This document shows, one piece after another, positions 37,501 through 44,398 of a stretch of DNA of 49,598 bases. The stretch is from a virus. How positions within the stretch are numbered: the stretch's first letter is position 1; every line of letters starts with the position of its first letter. Location: IMG/VR virus record IMGVR_UViG_3300010334_000086, positions 1 through 49,598 of that record; one strand, 5' to 3'. The notes under the pieces are model-generated. The model did no database searches. It saw only the letters and a list, made by a program, of their open reading frames with translations, and was not told the origin of the DNA. The position numbers were made by a program, and so were the translations under genes.

Positions 37501-39252
37501 TAATATACCTTTAGCAACAATAGATTTATTTGTACTTCTATCTCCTCTTACAATCTTATATGCAGCAATGTCTGCTTTTTGATCTGCTGTTAAATTTGAT
37601 GAGCCAATTAATTGACTTATTTGTTGAGGGTTTATTCTAACACCAATAGGATAGACAGCATCAGCAGTTTGTATCACTGGTGCAAGTTGACCTCCACTAT
37701 ACACTAATGTAGGAGTTTCAAATATAGGACTAACTAAAACATCAGGAAATTTATGATGTCTAATAGGAGTGTTAGCAAGAGTTCCCCAAACATCTACATT
37801 ACATGGATAAAGTTCTGTTGATTCCCAATAAGCAAATTCACCATACTGATATGGTGTGGCATTTCCAATTGGATCTCCTAAAGCAGCTCCAGTTACAGAT
37901 GCTGTATTATATATTTTCCAATACGGACTATATCCTGTATCTCCTTGATAGTAAGTTGGTTCACCTATAAAGTCTGGATTAGTTGTAGGAACGTCTGGTT
38001 GAGAGAATTCGTTAAATCCCATCACTCTTCCTGGAATATGAAATCCATCAGTTTGTTTACCATTTCTTAAAAGAAAAACAATCTCAAATGCATACACCTC
38101 ATCTCTAAGATAACCTCTTAGATTTGTAGCATTAAGAGCATTTGAATAATTTTCTGTAGCTGGAATTTTATAAGTTTCCCATTGAAGAGAAATCTGATTT
38201 GCAATACCCTGATAGTTAATTCTATCTATAGAGGTAAGTTGATCCCATACAAGTATGTCTTGAACAGCTGTAAGATCTTGAGCAATTTCATAATATGGAT
38301 ATTTTTCAAATATATCATTAATAGTCAGTTTTATTTGTGTTACATTCTGACCAGTGTATGTAATGTTTCTATTAGCTTGATCAATAAAATATGTGCCTGC
38401 TAATTCTACAGAAGAAATAGCATTAACAGTTTTAATTACTGCTAAATTAAAATATTGCCATTGTCCTGTAACATCTAAATTGCTGACATTTAATACAATA
38501 GATCTACCCACTTGATAATTAAATTCAAGTGTAGTTATCTGAGGATTAGCAATAGGAGTTGGATTAGTGACAGAATAATAAGAAGTGTATGGATTACCAG
38601 CTGCATCAGAATATTGTATAGCAAATTGATAAGTGCCAGCAGTGAGATCTCCCCCAGTGTCAATATGTGTAATAGCTAAATTAGGAATACTGAAATTAGG
38701 TTGCATCTTGAGTTGATTACAATCAATTTCATTTAAATAAGATGGAGTACAGAGAGTGGCCCCAGGAGCTATTATATATGGAATGTTATTAAGATCTAAA
38801 TATCTTCTAGGATTAAGTCCATCAGTCCAGTAGATTTCTGTTGTACAATTGGTAATCTTGTGTACAATTTTATGTATAGGATAATCTATATTAAATGCTA
38901 AACAAGGAGCATCTATGTAAATATGATAGATGCAATCATTGTTATCCATATATCCAATTTGAGATCCTCCTGTTCCAGGATTCACTAAAAAGAATATATG
39001 TTTATTTTGTTCAGCAATAAAATGCTCACCTATCAAATGATAATTTGTAGGAAAGAGTAGGCAAAATTCATTCCCTGGCTCATTCTGATAATTAACAGAG
39101 TTTGAGTCAAAGTTTTCAACAGCAGCATTTAATGCATACGTGAGTTTACCTTTAGGAATCTGATTAACAGTTTGATCTAAATTTAAACCTGTAGTAGCAT
39201 TATTATATTCTGGTATAACATTGCCAGCTTGATTATTATCTTCTCCAGCCAT
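34549..39252 (-). CDS. Tail stabilisation (P22 gp10-like, muzzle-type) protein with Thr-rich tail
   Basis: This large (1567 residues) beta-rich protein follows the gp4-like and IHF-like genes, the place of the tail stabilisation or muzzle protein in crAss-like phages. The N-terminus (GLNLDQTVNQIPKGKLTYALNAAVENFD) has the form typical of that group: a short lead-in, then a statement-like NYQNEPGN strand as in P22 gp10-like proteins. The middle is propeller-like. The last 70 residues are unusual: two runs of threonines and prolines flank three short repeats beginning DCRLTGT, DCRLSGT and DCNLAGM, and the protein ends TTTTTTTILP. The start overlaps the previous gene by 17 bases. Such a C-terminus probably projects from the tail; its role is unknown. 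Assignment rests on size, composition and order rather than a catalytic motif. Confidence 0.7.
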   Translation of the reverse strand: MAGEDNNQAGNVIPEYNNATTGLNLDQTVNQIPKGKLTYALNAAVENFDSNSVNYQNEPGNEFCLLFPTNYHLIGEHFIAEQNKHIFFLVNPGTGGSQIGYMDNNDCIYHIYIDAPCLAFNIDYPIHKIVHKITNCTTEIYWTDGLNPRRYLDLNNIPYIIAPGATLCTPSYLNEIDCNQLKMQPNFSIPNLAITHIDTGGDLTAGTYQFAIQYSDAAGNPYTSYYSVTNPTPIANPQITTLEFNYQVGRSIVLNVSNLDVTGQWQYFNLAVIKTVNAISSVELAGTYFIDQANRNITYTGQNVTQIKLTINDIFEKYPYYEIAQDLTAVQDILVWDQLTSIDRINYQGIANQISLQWETYKIPATENYSNALNATNLRGYLRDEVYAFEIVFLLRNGKQTDGFHIPGRVMGFNEFSQPDVPTTNPDFIGEPTYYQGDTGYSPYWKIYNTASVTGAALGDPIGNATPYQYGEFAYWESTELYPCNVDVWGTLANTPIRHHKFPDVLVSPIFETPTLVYSGGQLAPVIQTADAVYPIGVRINPQQISQLIGSSNLTADQKADIAAYKIVRGDRSTNKSIVAKGILRNVGQYTREKTNFFYPNYPYNDLKKDPFLLSDSNSYTAQCQTYTITPNINNTLLYIDCNTNQPATRTYLASAGSFEICSLGKPSFQTTDPSGTISLSNYSTYRLNTAFLKGNRYSWVSPVDGLHTEWVDANSTPQVNSITVPINISNNVGSGVDFVSKTTGKLVCNTDGGNLSGFTDGSKYRMVFNSPETSFGQPFLGGVLKLESAIFGAGNAHFVKVQKNAFYKLLTKEAQSDALTSSAALANITNPFNAGAMFTAYQAYLTIYVNGITRKNYAYSFNSIASYDYSASIANSGIKQRELDLYQYLIPGVQNVGDTYNINNFSRESSVYLKTATERFKTSYPALPFPSDTPTLAPGGTSVISDYSRFTISETANCLTPEQEQPIKVVSYYGSLKNTFVNQWGQMYSYNTIDTGFQRSLNSLTKYSTDVVFGGDTFISRFAFKTKLPFFIDNRVGAPDDSDVFYDEIGNVAYPKYWHSARSVLSDFTTTSTNPSGTVEFKNIISYKAHNFDCPNTQEPKDNNPGRTFYDGKFYLFAYGIPSFYCESSINVDLRQAFNNKEGDFFPHVSTGIPDNWFQQSVVPIAFDNTYYYNITFSKQNKEDFFSHLPPDWKAQLCFTNYPFRAIYSDTQEVNADNRVNNWLSYSPVAMFDFPQNYGKLTSLDGIQNKAILARFENKSLLYNTMLTVQTSNPQAAYLGNDSLFRSAPPIDFAETDLGYVGSQNKMLLKIPQGQITIDAKRGQVFLISGNQAQDLSAFGSGLNRFFTDHLAFEILRYFPDREEIINNERIVTKGVDTDNHFNGCGLHGVYDSKYDRVIISKLDYIPLNDKIKYNSVTRDFYIIENPTTAPLIKIVNLTDSEYFCNKSWTLSFNMNTQSWISFHSYIPNFYIAENNFFYSGLNEGCDLEALAINEVPITSTTTTTRKPLPPEPTTTTTSTTRDCRLTGTGTEIDCRLSGTAIKQSDCNLAGMALQVTTTTTTTILP
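34552..34760. repeat. Thr-codon repeats and three DCxL repeats in the muzzle gene
   Basis: Plus-strand GTAGTTGTAG-type triplets near 34560-34580 and 34692-34755 encode poly-threonine. Between them, three imperfect copies of about 36-39 bases, each ending in ACAATC on the plus strand, encode DCxLxG repeats. The similar triplet tracts at 43.2, 44.0 and 46.6 kb could allow recombination between genes. Confidence 0.7.
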
Positions 39253-40207
39253 ATCTATTAGTTCTGTTTGGTAATTCGTACATGTTCAATCTATTCAAAT
39301 CTTGTGTAACTCTTCTTTGTTTAGCGTACACATCTTGCTTCTTAATTTCAATATCTGCCATAATAAAGGCTTCTTCTGAAAGTTGTTTATAATAAACTAG
39401 CTTCTGCTGAATCTGTTGAAATGTTTCATCATTCACCTGATTAGATAAAGTCTCAAACATTTTATATTTAATAAATGCTTCTATATATTCCCTTACACGA
39501 AAATTATCAGGAATCATTTGATTACCTGCTGTGTCATATTCATTAGCATAAAATATAATTTGAACTACACCTCTTTGAAAGTTTGTAACAAATTTGTTAT
39601 CTCTAATGTCAAATGAATCAACAGAAGAAGATCCTGGAGATGATGAGTTATTAGCAACACCATTGTATCCATAAGCTTCTGGATTATTGTTATAATCTAA
39701 AGAACAATTTCTTCTAGCAGATATGTTTCCTGGCTTAAGTAGATAGGACTGTGTGAAAGATCGTGCTACTTGATTATTTGTTTTATATACAGTTTGAATT
39801 AATTCAGGCATACATTCTCCACCACACTGAGGATCGGTACATCCAACATTAGAACAAGCAGGTCCCCCATATGTAATTGGAGAAACTTGTATTGTTGTTT
39901 GGGATGCAGCTTGAGAATAAAATGAATTTGCTGATTGATATGGATATTGAGGAACTTCTGCACACATCCATGCTTCTCTCATAGCAAAGAAGTTATCTGG
40001 AAGTCTAGCCTCATAACCCTCTATATAAAGAATTTGTTCAGCTATAACATATGAACTTCTGCCTAACTTCCTAAGACATTTGTCTGCATAAGTTGGGAAC
40101 ATTAGATCATCTATTGCTCCAGTGTCAAAATAACTTTTTAATTCTTCCTTTACGGTTGAATAAACTATTTCAGGAGTTGTAAAATTGTATTTGTAGTAGT
40201 ATGACAT
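39236..40207 (-). CDS. Tail tubular / head-tail adaptor protein (P22 gp4-like candidate)
   Basis: This 323-residue protein begins with a helical segment (TPEIVYSTVKEELKSYFDTG, then ADKCLRKLGRSSYVI) followed by YEARLPDNFFAMREAWMC, the helix-then-strand pattern of gp4-like adaptor proteins. A Cys-rich insertion lies near residues 118-130 (CSNVGCTDPQCGGEC), possibly a metal-binding or disulfide loop. The C-terminal half is helical with a basic end (RVTQDLNRLNMYELPNRTNR), plausible for contact with neighbouring ring subunits or DNA. It sits between the IHF-like and the stabilisation genes, as in crAss-like tail modules. A ring or tubular role is inferred from order and general form. Confidence 0.65.
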   Translation of the reverse strand: MSYYYKYNFTTPEIVYSTVKEELKSYFDTGAIDDLMFPTYADKCLRKLGRSSYVIAEQILYIEGYEARLPDNFFAMREAWMCAEVPQYPYQSANSFYSQAASQTTIQVSPITYGGPACSNVGCTDPQCGGECMPELIQTVYKTNNQVARSFTQSYLLKPGNISARRNCSLDYNNNPEAYGYNGVANNSSSPGSSSVDSFDIRDNKFVTNFQRGVVQIIFYANEYDTAGNQMIPDNFRVREYIEAFIKYKMFETLSNQVNDETFQQIQQKLVYYKQLSEEAFIMADIEIKKQDVYAKQRRVTQDLNRLNMYELPNRTNRYGWRR

Positions 40208-40214
40208 TTATATA

Positions 40215-40691
40215 TTATTTTCGCCATTCAGAATAAATATGTTGATATTTTTCATCAGTGTTAATGTAATGTGCCAAGAGTCTTGAGGTGGTACGAGAGG
40301 GTTTAAAATACCAAAACTCTAAATGTTTTATTCTTGCACGTTCTTTGAACCAAACCCATCCAAAGAAATAACCTTCAGTGTGGTAATTAAAATTATATAT
40401 CACTTTACCTTTTGCTTTAGTCTTTTGCCAATCAATAGGAAGATTAATGAATTCTTTTCCATTATTTGTTTTTATCTTCTTTCTCTTCTTCTTATTGATT
40501 GAGAATTCTCCAAAACCAAAAGGGAGCCTTGCTCTCTCTCCAGTTTCTAATATATAATTTTTGAAAGACTCATTGAAAGAATAAACGATATTCTTCCACT
40601 CATCAAATGTAATTTTAATTGATGGATGCTTTTTGCAGAAATTGTTGTAGTTTTCTTTACTGGAACTTCTCCAGTCAGTTTTTACTCTCAT
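40215..40691 (-). CDS. IHF/HU-fold structural protein of the tail module
   Basis: This 158-residue protein has the IHF/HU signature: a helical N-terminal part (about 28-50, FDEWKNIVYSFNESFKNYIL), then ETGERARLPFGFGEFSI (49-65), matching the family's G.xV.L..FGTF.V, followed by a strongly basic strand region (KKKRKKIK). The C-terminal half (YFFGWVWF, then basic HLEFWYFKPSR) is longer than in host HU. In crAss-like phages, IHF-like proteins are encoded next to the tail ring genes and have been assigned to the tail structure, so DNA-packaging or ring roles are both possible. Its start overlaps the previous stop by one base (TAATG). Fold assignment is good; position in the virion is inferred. Confidence 0.75.
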   Translation of the reverse strand: MRVKTDWRSSSKENYNNFCKKHPSIKITFDEWKNIVYSFNESFKNYILETGERARLPFGFGEFSINKKKRKKIKTNNGKEFINLPIDWQKTKAKGKVIYNFNYHTEGYFFGWVWFKERARIKHLEFWYFKPSRTTSRLLAHYINTDEKYQHIYSEWRK

Positions 40692-41407
40692 TACTGTTTA
40701 CTTACTTGATCATCTTTATTATCAGATGTTTTATCATCATTGATTCTAAAATATGTAGCAAGAAGCTTTTGTGATGTGAGAGCTAACACCTGGTTTTGCA
40801 AATATCCAGGTAGGGCATATTCTTTATCAAGAGGATTTTTACAAAAGTCTTCAAGATTGGGTTCATGTCCACCACAACCACATTCAGGATACATTACTTC
40901 ATTAGGAACATCTTCTTCAAATAAAGCAGAAATTCTTATTGCTTTTAATAAAGGATTGTTAATATATAGATAATCATTCTGAATCCAATAGTATTCTTCA
41001 TTCTTAATGATGGGAAGTTTTATTAGATTTACATATCTATTGATTGTAATTTCTTTTAATTTCTTACCAACACCACTTAATGCATTTATTGAATAAACTC
41101 CTTGTATAATATATTGATAGTTTCCCTCAGCTATACGTGGAAGTTTAAATCTACTTCTTCCAATTGAACAGGGATCTACATATTCACAACATTCAGAAAT
41201 AGAGACTTCCACCATCTCTAAACAAGGAATGGTGGTAAACAATGTATCAGTAGCCCAAAGCTTTCTGAGATTTGTTTCTCTCTTAACTAATAATAAAGTG
41301 TTATTTCTAATCTCAGATGCCACCACTCTATCAGTGATGAGGTTATCTGTTGATAACAATTTGTGCATTGAACGCACATCTGAAACTACTTTTCTTAATG
41401 TTGCCAT
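40691..41407 (-). CDS. Putative tail ring / connector protein (238 residues)
   Basis: The protein has a mixed alpha/beta N-terminal body with ISECCEYVDPCSIGRSRFKLP (Cys-containing loop), a central beta part (YYWIQNDYLYINNPLLKAIRI), a Cys/Gly loop (YPECGCGGHE) and a C-terminal helix (LPGYLQNQVLALTSQKLLATY). That ending, an acidic stretch leading to a long helix, also occurs in the 243-residue protein at 47706-48437, suggesting both are connector or ring-type proteins. One-base overlaps join it to the metallophosphoesterase before it and the IHF-like gene after it. No catalytic motif is visible; function is inferred from place. Confidence 0.65.
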   Translation of the reverse strand: MATLRKVVSDVRSMHKLLSTDNLITDRVVASEIRNNTLLLVKRETNLRKLWATDTLFTTIPCLEMVEVSISECCEYVDPCSIGRSRFKLPRIAEGNYQYIIQGVYSINALSGVGKKLKEITINRYVNLIKLPIIKNEEYYWIQNDYLYINNPLLKAIRISALFEEDVPNEVMYPECGCGGHEPNLEDFCKNPLDKEYALPGYLQNQVLALTSQKLLATYFRINDDKTSDNKDDQVSKQ

Positions 41408-42657
41408 TATAAATATTGTTTGAATATATTTGTCATTCCATCAAATTCATCTATTAGGAATGCTGTAACTTCTGCTTTGGACATTGTGTGACCGTTCTTA
41501 TCATCCCAAAGACTTTTAGCGTTTGAGAAAGAAGGAATTTGATAAAACTTAATTCCATTAAAATCATGACTCACTTCATGATGTTTATCTCCAGTGAATA
41601 TGTAGAAATTGGAATGATCACTCCAAGAATCTCTATATTCCATTGGAAACAATGCTGCAAGTTTAGCTGGTTTAATTGCATCTCCATGATTAAACATTAA
41701 TGCTGATTCACCATAGCTTACGTATTTTCTATATTTAGGAGAACCATCAAATGTAACTCTAGGTTCATTTCTAAAATATGTTTGTAACCAACTAACTAAA
41801 TGCCATCCTACATATTCATCATGATTTCCAGCTACATATATAATTTCTACATCATTTGAGTATTGTAGCAACAGTGATGTCATTAACACCTCATGTTCAC
41901 AGATTAGTTTAAATGAATCTTGATATGAACATATGTTCTGTTGAGGAGTTCCTTTGGTGGTCATATTTGTCCACTCACTATTAAACTCATCAGAACCAAT
42001 TATATATTTAATTTGAGAAAGATTATTAGACATATTAGCTTGTGCTAATATAACTTCCACCTTATACATGATAGTTGCAAATCTATCATAAATATTATTA
42101 TTTCCATCTATATCATGTTTGTTTAGATGGCTATCTTGTTTATTGATAATAATACAACCATTTCTTTTTGCTGGAGTATATTTTACCTCAACCATTTCTG
42201 GAGAGACTGGTTCATATGTAGATAGGAATTCTACAAATGCATCCTGAAAAACTTCTTCTGTTTTCTTCTTACCTAACCAAGCTTTAACTTGCCAATGAGG
42301 TGTTTCGCCATTACCCCAATAGTTCTGGACATATTTAGTTATTTCCCATTTAGATGTATCAATATTACATTTTTCAATCAATTCATCTAGACTCTTAATT
42401 TCATTCTTGGAATTGATAACAACTTCTCCTGTTCCCTTTATAAGATCTTCTTCATATTTTAATATCTGTTCCTCTAGTTCATTAATATAAACTCCAACCT
42501 CAGCATCATCTTGTACAGTTTCTCTATTTCTTAATTCATTTAATAATTCATCAACCTCATTTTCTGTAATTCCAAGCTTTTCAGCATAGAACTTTTTACT
42601 TTTTTTCCAACCTAAAAGTTTTTCAAGTTGTTGTAACAGTTGTTGATTTTCTGACAT
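41407..42657 (-). CDS. Calcineurin-like metallophosphoesterase
   Basis: This 416-residue protein has a helical N-terminal part (about 1-75; KKFYAEKLGITENEVDELLN looks like a helix-turn-helix) and a metallophosphoesterase core. Visible metal-ligand motifs, in order: D175-S-H177, G221-S-D223-E, G277-N-H279-D-E in VAGNHDEY, H324 in MFNHGD, and GDKHHE (H359/H360). All five blocks of the calcineurin-like family are present, so it is probably active as a phosphodiesterase, nuclease or phosphatase. It is the first gene after the 42.7 kb promoter and heads the tail-connector operon. Why a phosphoesterase sits there is unclear; it may act on DNA during packaging or on host nucleotides. The substrate cannot be told from sequence. 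Confidence 0.85.
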   Translation of the reverse strand: MSENQQLLQQLEKLLGWKKSKKFYAEKLGITENEVDELLNELRNRETVQDDAEVGVYINELEEQILKYEEDLIKGTGEVVINSKNEIKSLDELIEKCNIDTSKWEITKYVQNYWGNGETPHWQVKAWLGKKKTEEVFQDAFVEFLSTYEPVSPEMVEVKYTPAKRNGCIIINKQDSHLNKHDIDGNNNIYDRFATIMYKVEVILAQANMSNNLSQIKYIIGSDEFNSEWTNMTTKGTPQQNICSYQDSFKLICEHEVLMTSLLLQYSNDVEIIYVAGNHDEYVGWHLVSWLQTYFRNEPRVTFDGSPKYRKYVSYGESALMFNHGDAIKPAKLAALFPMEYRDSWSDHSNFYIFTGDKHHEVSHDFNGIKFYQIPSFSNAKSLWDDKNGHTMSKAEVTAFLIDEFDGMTNIFKQYL

Positions 42658-42671
42658 ATTTAGTTTAGTTT

Positions 42672-42728
42672 AGTTAAATTAGCCCAAAGATACGTATTAA
42701 TTTTTATATTTACCAAATTAATTTAACT
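42672..42728. repeat. 10-base inverted repeat enclosing the 42.7 kb promoter
   Basis: AGTTAAATTA (42672-42681) and TAATTTAACT (42719-42728) are perfect inverted copies with 37 bases between them. The whole promoter lies in the loop. A similar arrangement surrounds the 27.0 kb promoter, but AT-rich DNA makes chance pairing possible. Confidence 0.5.
42685..42717 (-). promoter_or_regulatory. Promoter for the tail-connector operon
   Basis: On the minus strand TTTG (42714-42717), a 21-base spacer and TATCTTTG (42685-42692) fit the Bacteroidetes consensus exactly. From the -33 element the sequence TTTGGTAAATATAA repeats that of the 27.0 kb promoter. It lies between a terminator and the metallophosphoesterase start, leaving a leader of roughly 20 bases with no Shine-Dalgarno. 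Confidence 0.75.
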
Positions 42729-42761
42729 TATTTAGTTATATAGTTTAATCAAGTTGGTTAT

Positions 42762-42794
42762 AAATAAAAACTCCCAGAGTAGAAACTCTAGGAG
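42762..42794 (-). terminator. Rho-independent terminator closing the fibre gene group
   Basis: On the minus strand CTCC-T-AGAGT (42785-42794), loop TTCT and ACTCT-G-GGAG (42771-42780) form a hairpin of nine pairs with one mismatch, followed by TTTTTATTTAT. It lies 40 bases after the stop of the 203-residue fibre-type gene and before the next promoter. Confidence 0.85.
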
Positions 42795-42834
42795 ATAAAC
42801 CCTGTAAAACCAATAAAACAGAGTTTTTTATTAT

Positions 42835-43446
42835 TTATAGAGTCTCACAAAGACCATATCCTGTTATTGTATATGTGTTACCACCCACTATTATATCTTG
42901 TGGATTAGTTACTATTGTCTGACCTGCTATTACTAAATTTGAAAATTTTCTACTTTGCCAGTCATTATGTGGATTACCACTAAGAGCTACAAAGACATAA
43001 CCAGGAAATCCAGTATTTAGTGTAGTTGCAAAGGTGCCTGTATCAGACATCACTGAACATCCTGTATCAGTGTATCCTTGAACAGTACCACTAACACTTA
43101 AAGAATCAAGTAAGGTTCCAGGGAACACTACATCTATGTATGCTGTATAATCTGGTTTATCTTGTGTACGAACGTTTATTGTTGCTTGAACAGGTGGTAG
43201 AGTAGTGGTAGTTGTTGTAGTGATAGTTGCCAATGATATATCTATATAATTTGTACACGTAGCATTAGATTTAACTCTTATAGTTGTAGTGGAATTTGGA
43301 ACTAAATACGATGTATATCCAGCTACAAGAGAAGATTTGGCTATACCTGTTTCAAAGGCTGCTGTATATCCATCTACATTTGAATATAGATTAAAGTTTC
43401 CTGTATCTGCCCCAGCAGTAGTTAGTGTTATTATAGCTGTTAACAT
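42835..43446 (-). CDS. Fibre-type protein with Thr linker (203 residues)
   Basis: The first 70 residues (IITLTTAGADTGNFNLYSN, then GIAKSSLVAGYTSYLV) match the pattern of the N-terminus of the 288-residue protein at 33673-34539. A poly-threonine linker (ATITTTTTTTLPP, about 72-85) follows, then a beta-type C-terminal domain (VQATINVRTQ, YIDVVFPGTL, with Cys residues near 129 and 200). This base, linker and tip layout suggests a small appendage on the tail or head. It is the last gene before a strong terminator, in the fibre group. No known domain is recognised for the tip. Confidence 0.65.
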   Translation of the reverse strand: MLTAIITLTTAGADTGNFNLYSNVDGYTAAFETGIAKSSLVAGYTSYLVPNSTTTIRVKSNATCTNYIDISLATITTTTTTTLPPVQATINVRTQDKPDYTAYIDVVFPGTLLDSLSVSGTVQGYTDTGCSVMSDTGTFATTLNTGFPGYVFVALSGNPHNDWQSRKFSNLVIAGQTIVTNPQDIIVGGNTYTITGYGLCETL

Positions 43447-43471
43447 ATTATTTATTTATTTATTTGGTTTA

Positions 43472-44386
43472 TTAAAAAGAACGAATAGCACGAACATTTA
43501 ATGGATTACCTTTACTAGCATAATTTTGATTACCGCTAGAAAAATTCTGGAAAAACGCTTGGGTAAATCCACCATCAATAGTGTTTTCTTGTGTAGAACT
43601 CCAATATGAATCAAGAGTAAAACCACCAATTGCCACTCTATTTAAATAAAGTTTATTCAATTCATCTTCACTTGGTAAGTACCAATCGGAATACCCTCCT
43701 TGAACCAAGTCTCCACAGAGTCTAGCAGCAATTCCTGCTGTTGAATCCACAGCTATTATATTAATTGTGTTTTGGTTTCCTGTTCCTATTAGATTGCTAG
43801 TAGTTACATGACTACCAACTCCAGATGTCCATATAGCAGAACTAGAAATATCAGCAACTGTTGCAATTAAACCATGTGTTTGTCCTGAAATATATCCAGG
43901 ATCACTAGGTTGTAAAATATATGCTAATTTACCCCCTCCATAAGCATCTCCTATTGTATAAGGAAATATTGTACTAGTTGTAGTTGTAGTAGTAGGAGGT
44001 ATTGTAGTAGTGGTTGTAGTAGTTGATGTACTAGTTGTAGTTGTAGTTGTAGAAGAAGTAGAAGAAGTAGAGGATGTTGTTGTAGTTGTAGGACCATATG
44101 CACACTGCTGCACTAATGCACAAAAAGCAACTTGTAATGCTGGATTAGTAGCAATACCTGTTAAAATTGTATTTATTAAAACATCACTACTGAGAGCTAC
44201 GTCTATTTTCTGTAATGCTACAGTGAGAGAGTCGTTAGTGTTAATTCCTGTACTTGGTAAGTTTGGTCCTGAATATATAACAATATCAGAATTAACTGGA
44301 CAAGTCAAAGATTCACCACAACATCCTTTTGGATAAAATGCATAAATCTCTGGACCATAACAAGGCATTCCTGGTAAACAAGACAT
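43472..44386 (-). CDS. Receptor-binding type protein: adaptor, poly-Thr linker, DUF1566 (Lcl) domain
   Basis: The 304 residues fall in three parts. Residues 1-70 are Cys-rich (CLPGMPC, GCCGESLTC) and end in YSGPNLPSTGINTNDSLTVALQKI, the adaptor module shared with three other tail genes. Residues about 98-140 are almost all Thr/Ser. Residues about 145-304 are a DUF1566/Lcl-type domain: YTIGDAYGGGKLAYIL at its start, GGYSDWYLPSEDELNKLY, YWSSTQ and a final NVRAIRSF, which is that family's hallmark order. This C-type-lectin-related fold commonly binds surface ligands and is found in variable proteins of diversity-generating retroelements, with variability at the C-terminus. No template repeat or reverse transcriptase is in the window. 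Probable host-recognition protein. Confidence 0.85.
   Translation of the reverse strand: MSCLPGMPCYGPEIYAFYPKGCCGESLTCPVNSDIVIYSGPNLPSTGINTNDSLTVALQKIDVALSSDVLINTILTGIATNPALQVAFCALVQQCAYGPTTTTTSSTSSTSSTTTTTTSTSTTTTTTTIPPTTTTTTSTIFPYTIGDAYGGGKLAYILQPSDPGYISGQTHGLIATVADISSSAIWTSGVGSHVTTSNLIGTGNQNTINIIAVDSTAGIAARLCGDLVQGGYSDWYLPSEDELNKLYLNRVAIGGFTLDSYWSSTQENTIDGGFTQAFFQNFSSGNQNYASKGNPLNVRAIRSF
43971..44090. repeat. Triplet repeat encoding a poly-Thr/Ser linker
   Basis: Plus-strand GTAGTTGTAGTAG-type triplets, with an AGAAGAAGTAG insert near 44050-44070, encode about 40 Thr/Ser residues in the DUF1566 protein. Similar tracts occur at 43200-43225, 46560-46610 and 34552-34760. The length of such a tract could change easily by slippage. 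Confidence 0.8.
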
Positions 44387-44398
44387 AGGAAAATTAAT

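Noticed and set aside
43472-43600. Template repeat of a diversity-generating retroelement in this window
   Set aside because: I found no second near-copy of this stretch and no reverse transcriptase here, so only the possible target is reported.
43971-44090. CRISPR-like regular repeat
   Set aside because: It is a coding triplet repeat without spacers or uniform repeat units.
44010-44336. Plus-strand poly-Val frame opposite the DUF1566 gene
   Set aside because: Again an antisense reading of the Thr linker, with no RBS, promoter or protein-like character.
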